Source: an uncultured Clostridia bacterium (GTDB lineage Bacteria > Bacillota > Clostridia > UBA1381). Taken from it: DNA of 9,853 bases. The notes beneath the pieces are model-generated. The model saw only the letters and a list, made by a program, of their open reading frames with translations, ran no database searches and was not told the origin of the DNA. How positions within the stretch are numbered: position 1 is the first letter of the stretch; each line of letters opens with the position of its first letter. Location: assembly GCA_934454035.1 (NCBI GenBank), contig CAKSFY010000082.1:1-9853 (forward strand), given 5' to 3'. The translations under genes were made by a program, and so were the position numbers. This document shows positions 6,756 to 9,853 of the stretch, piece by piece.

Positions 6756-6876
6756 TTATTGTATCCCTCCACCACCTTCGGCGGTCCCCCTCCCTTTAGG
6801 CAAGGGAGGCAAAACCGGGCTGTCATTCACTTCCTCGGTGCCGCTGCGCTACCTTTAGGCAAGGAGGGCATCGGGG
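6756..6876. repeat. GC-rich dispersed repeat, copy 4 (full length)
   Basis: It differs from copy 2 at 3 of 107 core positions and ends about 25 bp before the DUF1015 stop codon. It fills most of the 240-bp gap between the DUF1015 and membrane-protein genes. Hairpin A keeps its pairing on the minus strand through a G-U pair (ACCGCC-GAA-GGUGGU). No T-run follows, so it should not terminate transcription. Confidence 0.85.
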
Positions 6877-6899
6877 TGCAAATAAGCAAAGCGTATGAA

Positions 6900-8225
6900 T
6901 TACATCTTATATATTACAACACCGGTAGAAGCTTTCGGGAATATAAACATAGACCGCTCCGGAATACGCTCATGTGCCCCGGCAACATCGCAAATTTGAT
7001 CGGCACGCACGGGATTTACCGCTATCATGCAGTTAAATTCTTTATTTCTGACTCTTTCAAGCCCTATTGACGTCCTCGCAGTATATGAGACATATTCGGC
7101 GATCGTTTTTTCATCCATGCCAAGGATTTCCTTTAGTATCAGATTATTTATTACCGTTGCCGGCAGCGCGCAATATGCGTCAGACTTATTCGGCAGCAGC
7201 TCCTTGATATGCTTTATATCTTTTAAGGTAAGCCGGTAAAAATAATTTCCGCCGAAGCAAAGCGCAAATTTACATTCGTTTCTGCTGGCGATTTGCTTTT
7301 TCATAGTATACAAAAAGCCGTCATTTGCAGTATCGATTATAATTTTTTCTATTTTGAAATAGTCCTGTGCACAGGCGATGAAAAAGTCCTCGGAAATTTT
7401 TCTGGGAAATTTAATCAGCCTGTGAACCGGGAGCTGGATAAGTCCGTCATCAAACGCATTCGTGAACAAAGCCATAATATAATTGTACGGCTCTTTTCCG
7501 GTATGGTTCGGGTTATTTTTTTCGCACTGTTTTTTGTATTCAAGGCTGACCTCGTATCTTGTCTGCCCGTCCGCTATATAGAATGTATGCGATTTTAAAA
7601 TATTTCTTATAAATTCAATGGTTTCGGGGTCACTGATTGCCCAAACCTTTTGCGTAACTCCCTCACCGATTACCGTCTCTTTTGTTACAAAATGCATTAT
7701 CGGTTCATTTTTCTCCGCAATATCGTTGAGCTTATTCATTATCGCTTTTTCATATTCCATATAAATGCAGTTAATCATGCTGAAATTCGACTTTGTATGT
7801 TCCAAAAGCTCTTTGCGCGCCGCCTTATTATGCTCATTTGATTTTTCGCATTGCAGAATATTGTCCGAATTCAAATCCTGCAATTCCAAAAGTCCGACAA
7901 GCCCCAAATTTGAATAAGAGGTATTTTTGTAAACCACTTGCTGCTCATAAAGATAAAAACACGGCTTATCCTCTTTTTTAAGAACATCTGCGGCAATCCA
8001 GTCGTTTAAAAGCTTTTCCGCGCGTGAAAAACGGTTTTCTTCATTATTATCGTTCGGGAGAGTCACACCCTTATTAAGGCGGACTATATTATGCTCCTCC
8101 CGTTTATATAAAATTTCCTGCTCCGAGTCGGAAATGGTATCGTACGGGGGTGCCATAACATTACCCAAATCCCCCACCTTTTCCGGATTAAATCTGTAGC
8201 CGCAAAACGGAATTATATTGACCAT
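6900..8225 (-). CDS. DUF1015 family protein with altered HHRY motif
   Basis: The 441-residue soluble protein lacks a signal peptide or membrane segments, so it is probably cytoplasmic. Family hallmarks are APPYDTIS near the N-terminus (25-32), NIVRLNKG (46-53), FYIADGQTRYE (215-225), LPVHRL (265-270) and the C-terminal RSMFIFPKASTG (424-435). This matches the DUF1015 family (COG4198), whose function is not firmly established. The usual family motif is ADGHHRYE. Here both histidines are replaced (Q221, T222) while D219, R223 and Y224 remain, so the active-site-like loop has changed. The start is the ATG at 8225 with GGAGGG 7 nt upstream. An in-frame TTG at 8240 overlaps that Shine-Dalgarno and is not a credible start. 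This is the first gene of the minus-strand run and has its own promoter. Its relation to the downstream genes is unknown. Confidence 0.85.
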   Translation of the reverse strand: MVNIIPFCGYRFNPEKVGDLGNVMAPPYDTISDSEQEILYKREEHNIVRLNKGVTLPNDNNEENRFSRAEKLLNDWIAADVLKKEDKPCFYLYEQQVVYKNTSYSNLGLVGLLELQDLNSDNILQCEKSNEHNKAARKELLEHTKSNFSMINCIYMEYEKAIMNKLNDIAEKNEPIMHFVTKETVIGEGVTQKVWAISDPETIEFIRNILKSHTFYIADGQTRYEVSLEYKKQCEKNNPNHTGKEPYNYIMALFTNAFDDGLIQLPVHRLIKFPRKISEDFFIACAQDYFKIEKIIIDTANDGFLYTMKKQIASRNECKFALCFGGNYFYRLTLKDIKHIKELLPNKSDAYCALPATVINNLILKEILGMDEKTIAEYVSYTARTSIGLERVRNKEFNCMIAVNPVRADQICDVAGAHERIPERSMFIFPKASTGVVIYKM

Positions 8226-8232
8226 CGGACAA

Positions 8233-8238
8233 CCCTCC
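8233..8238 (-). promoter_or_regulatory. Ribosome binding site that fixes the DUF1015 start
   Basis: GGAGGG lies 7 nt before the ATG at 8225. The longer reading using TTG at 8240 would start inside this site, so the shorter protein is preferred. Confidence 0.8.
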
Positions 8239-8257
8239 AAAATAATTACTACCTATT

Positions 8258-8286
8258 ATTTTACACCATAATCCTATTTGAGTCAA
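8258..8286 (-). promoter_or_regulatory. Sigma-A promoter of the DUF1015-membrane protein-epimerase run
   Basis: On the minus strand, TTGACT (8286-8281) is followed by a 17-bp spacer and TAAAAT (8263-8258). The predicted start is near 8251, giving a 5' leader of about 25 nt with the Shine-Dalgarno close behind. I saw no convincing promoter in the two internal gaps, so this may drive all three genes. Confidence 0.7.
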
Positions 8287-8339
8287 TATACTTATTGTAA
8301 AAATCTTGATATTTATTTTTTGCCGATATTCACAATTTA

Positions 8340-8369
8340 TTAACAAAAAAAATTTATTTTTTTTATATT
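8340..8369 (+). promoter_or_regulatory. Candidate promoter of htrA
   Basis: TTAACA (8340-8345), an 18-bp spacer and TATATT (8364-8369) lie about 80 bp upstream of the htrA start, in a very AT-rich tract where chance matches are common. TAGAAT at 8399-8404 is an alternative -10 box without a good -35 partner. Confidence 0.35.
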
Positions 8370-8446
8370 TTATTCACATGAAAGACAAAATGATGTTGTA
8401 GAATAAGGGCATAAACAAAATAAAGATACGAATTGGAGGAATTGTT

Positions 8447-9649
8447 ATGAAAAAGTATCCTTACACAGATTCTACCGATATCATTATATATGAAGGCAAA
8501 AAGAAAAAAGCCAAAAAATCAAGACCGTGGCTTGCCTGTCTTTCGTCGGCGGTTGCCGCAAGCCTGCTGACCGGAGCTGTTTTTACGGTCGGCGCGGTCA
8601 AGTACTTAAAGCCGAATGATACAAAAGCGGATTCTTCAATTTCGCTGAGCACAAACGATGTGTCCAACCTGAGCACAACTACTCTGACCGGTGAACTTTC
8701 CATTCCGGAAATTGCCAAAAAAGTCGGTCCGAGCTGCGTCGGTGTTATCAACAAAACAAAGGTTACTCCGCAAAGATATTACGACCCGTTTACCGGCAGA
8801 TATTATTACACCAGCGACCCTAACAACAACGAGCTTCAGGAGCAGGGCAGCGGTTCGGGAATTATTATCCGCGAGGACGGATACATTGTAACAAATCAGC
8901 ATGTAATTGACGGAGCAACCGCAATTACGGTTATCTTAAACACCGGAGACGAATATGACGCCAAGCTGATTGGCTCGGATTCAAAATCCGATTTGGCGGT
9001 TTTGAAAATCGACAAAAAAGATTTGCCGGCAGCAACACTCGGTGATTCAGACAAGCTTCAGGTAGGCGAGCTTGCAGTCGCAATAGGCAATCCGCTCGGT
9101 CAGGAGCTTGAAGGTTCTGTAACGCACGGTATTATCAGTGCAGTTAACAGAAAAATGACTGTTGATAACAAAGTTTACAACCTTGTTCAGACAGACGCCG
9201 CAATCAACCCGGGCAATTCGGGCGGTGCATTGGTTAACAAATACGGCGAAGTAATCGGAATCAACACAATCAAGCTTTCTTCGACAGAAGTCGAGGGCAT
9301 AGGCTTTGCAATTGCTATTTCGGAAGCTAAGCCGATTATTGAAGATCTTATCAATAACGGATATGTTTCCGGCAGACCGCTTGTGGGCGTTTCGGTAAGC
9401 GCTAACAGAAACGGACTTACGGTTGAACAGATTGCCCAAGGCAGCGGTGCCGAAAAAGCAGGTATGCAAGTCGGCGATTTGATTGTAAAGGCTGACGGTC
9501 AGAGCGTTAAAACCTCTGCTCAGCTCAATGAAATCAGAGACAAAAAAGCCCCCAACGATACTCTGACTCTTACTGTTATCAGAGACGGCGAAGTAATGGA
9601 CATCAACGTGGTTTTGGGCGAAGATGTTCCCTCTAATGCTAACGAGTAA
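8447..9649 (+). CDS. htrA: HtrA/DegP-like membrane-anchored serine protease with PDZ domain
   Basis: The 400-residue protein is complete and of typical length for Gram-positive HtrA. A basic cytoplasmic tail (residues 1-28, with KKKKAKK) precedes one membrane segment (about 29-50). A polar linker leads to the trypsin-like domain (about 84-300), which would face the outside. The catalytic triad is visible: H152 in TNQHV, D182 in SDLAVLKI and S258 in NPGNSGGAL. The Tyr-rich loop around 110-122 (RYYDPFTGRYYY) precedes the GSGSG strand and corresponds to the variable regulatory loop region. One PDZ domain follows (about 311-390, starting RPLVGVSV). The family degrades misfolded or exported proteins during envelope stress. 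GGAGGA at 8435-8440 supports the start. It is divergent from the DUF1015 gene and probably a single-gene unit. Many secreted proteins, including the large SLH protein here, could be clients; that is inference. Confidence 0.95.
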   Translation: MKKYPYTDSTDIIIYEGKKKKAKKSRPWLACLSSAVAASLLTGAVFTVGAVKYLKPNDTKADSSISLSTNDVSNLSTTTLTGELSIPEIAKKVGPSCVGVINKTKVTPQRYYDPFTGRYYYTSDPNNNELQEQGSGSGIIIREDGYIVTNQHVIDGATAITVILNTGDEYDAKLIGSDSKSDLAVLKIDKKDLPAATLGDSDKLQVGELAVAIGNPLGQELEGSVTHGIISAVNRKMTVDNKVYNLVQTDAAINPGNSGGALVNKYGEVIGINTIKLSSTEVEGIGFAIAISEAKPIIEDLINNGYVSGRPLVGVSVSANRNGLTVEQIAQGSGAEKAGMQVGDLIVKADGQSVKTSAQLNEIRDKKAPNDTLTLTVIRDGEVMDINVVLGEDVPSNANE

Positions 9650-9654
9650 AAAGT

Positions 9655-9698
9655 AAAATGCAAACGCAAAAGCTTTTTAAGCTGCAGCAGTGCATTTT
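9655..9698. terminator. Weak inverted repeat after htrA, possible two-way terminator
   Basis: AAAATGCA (9655-9662) and TGCATTTT (9691-9698) form an 8-bp stem around an inner AAAAGCTTTT palindrome, starting just after the htrA stop. A run of six T lies at 9707-9712 on the plus strand, 8 nt past the stem. On the minus strand the stem is followed by ACTTTTTACTC. Both T-tracts are offset or interrupted, so efficiency is uncertain. Confidence 0.35.
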
Positions 9699-9717
9699 GA
9701 CCATCCTTTTTTCATAA

Positions 9718-9743
9718 GGTACTGCGGTGCAAGCCGCAGTACC
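9718..9743. other. Perfect 10-bp GC-rich hairpin downstream of htrA
   Basis: GGTACTGCGG and CCGCAGTACC pair perfectly around a 6-nt loop. There is no immediate T-run on either strand; the nearest on the plus strand is ACTTTTTATTT, about 20 bp later. It may block 3' exonucleases on the htrA mRNA, be part of a repeat family, or fold in a small RNA from the minus strand. Confidence 0.6.
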
Positions 9744-9771
9744 GACTCCCCCTAAAAGGAACTTTTTATTT

Positions 9772-9800
9772 AATATAAAAGACCAGCTATAAAAAGTCAA
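9772..9800 (-). promoter_or_regulatory. Minus-strand promoter-like sequence facing the 3' end of htrA
   Basis: TTGACT (9800-9795), a 17-bp spacer and TATATT (9777-9772) fit a sigma-A promoter, with a predicted start near 9765. No protein gene with a ribosome binding site lies downstream on this strand, so it may produce a short or antisense RNA. A second TTGACT on the plus strand at 9831-9836 could be the -35 box of a gene beyond the right edge. Confidence 0.4.
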
Positions 9801-9853
9801 GAGTTTTTTGAGAAAAAAACAAAAAATTTTTTGACTAAAAAAAGACAGCAAAA

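Noticed and set aside
3703..6876. Repeats considered as a CRISPR array
   Set aside because: Copies are few, more than 100 bp long, far apart and separated by whole genes, without regular spacers or cas genes.
8226..8240. Upstream TTG start for the DUF1015 protein
   Set aside because: The TTG overlaps the GGAGGG that serves the ATG at 8225, and it has no Shine-Dalgarno of its own.
8461..9469. Minus-strand open frames of 88-140 codons within htrA
   Set aside because: They are antisense to a complete protease gene with an intact catalytic triad and PDZ domain, with no start signals and no recognisable protein features.
9639..9851. Minus-strand 70-codon open frame at the right end
   Set aside because: It has no convincing ribosome binding site, reads through the perfect hairpin and A/T-rich tracts, and overlaps the end of htrA antisense. 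A non-coding RNA is more plausible if the strand is transcribed.

Overview
The window looks like a chromosome segment from an anaerobic Gram-positive bacterium of the class Clostridia (Bacillota). Evidence for this is the moderate-to-low GC content, strong AGGAGG-type ribosome binding sites, a secreted S-layer-homology (SLH) protein, an HtrA protease anchored by one N-terminal membrane segment, a 'stalk' (copper amine oxidase N-terminal-like) domain, and a dispersed GC-rich hairpin repeat of a kind I associate with gut Clostridia. I cannot name the species from sequence alone.

Layout from left to right. Positions 1-3194 (minus strand) hold most of a very large SLH-domain surface protein. It starts at 3194 and runs off the left edge, with at least 1064 residues visible. 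Its upstream region (3195-3710) is elaborate: two near-consensus sigma-A promoters in tandem (3548-3576 and 3323-3352), inverted repeats between them, and a leader with two perfect stem-loops (3283-3313 and 3224-3260) before the ribosome binding site. A block of GC-rich repeats and a terminator-like hairpin follow at 3703-3946.

Positions 3962-8225 hold three minus-strand genes, read right to left from one good promoter (8258-8286). They encode a DUF1015 protein (6900-8225), a polytopic membrane protein of the DUF6056/GT-C-like type with a C-terminal stalk domain (5016-6659), and a LacX-like aldose 1-epimerase (3962-4816). Both gaps inside this run are filled by copies of the same repeat family. 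The copy between the membrane protein and the epimerase lies in a 162-bp segment with imperfect terminal inverted repeats. A perfect 25-bp direct repeat flanks it and duplicates the end of the upstream gene plus part of the downstream ribosome binding site. Removing one copy restores a stop codon overlapping the next gene's Shine-Dalgarno, so this looks like a recent insertion into a tight operon.

Positions 8447-9649 (plus strand, divergent from the operon) encode a complete HtrA/DegP-like serine protease with trypsin-like and PDZ domains. The remaining 204 bp on the right hold a perfect 10-bp hairpin and a minus-strand promoter-like sequence that would transcribe toward the 3' end of htrA.

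How the parts fit together: the SLH protein, HtrA and the membrane protein with its external stalk domain all act at or outside the membrane, so a cell-envelope theme is plausible. The link of DUF1015 and the epimerase to that theme is only inference from co-orientation. I found no CRISPR array, tRNA, rRNA or transposase gene.
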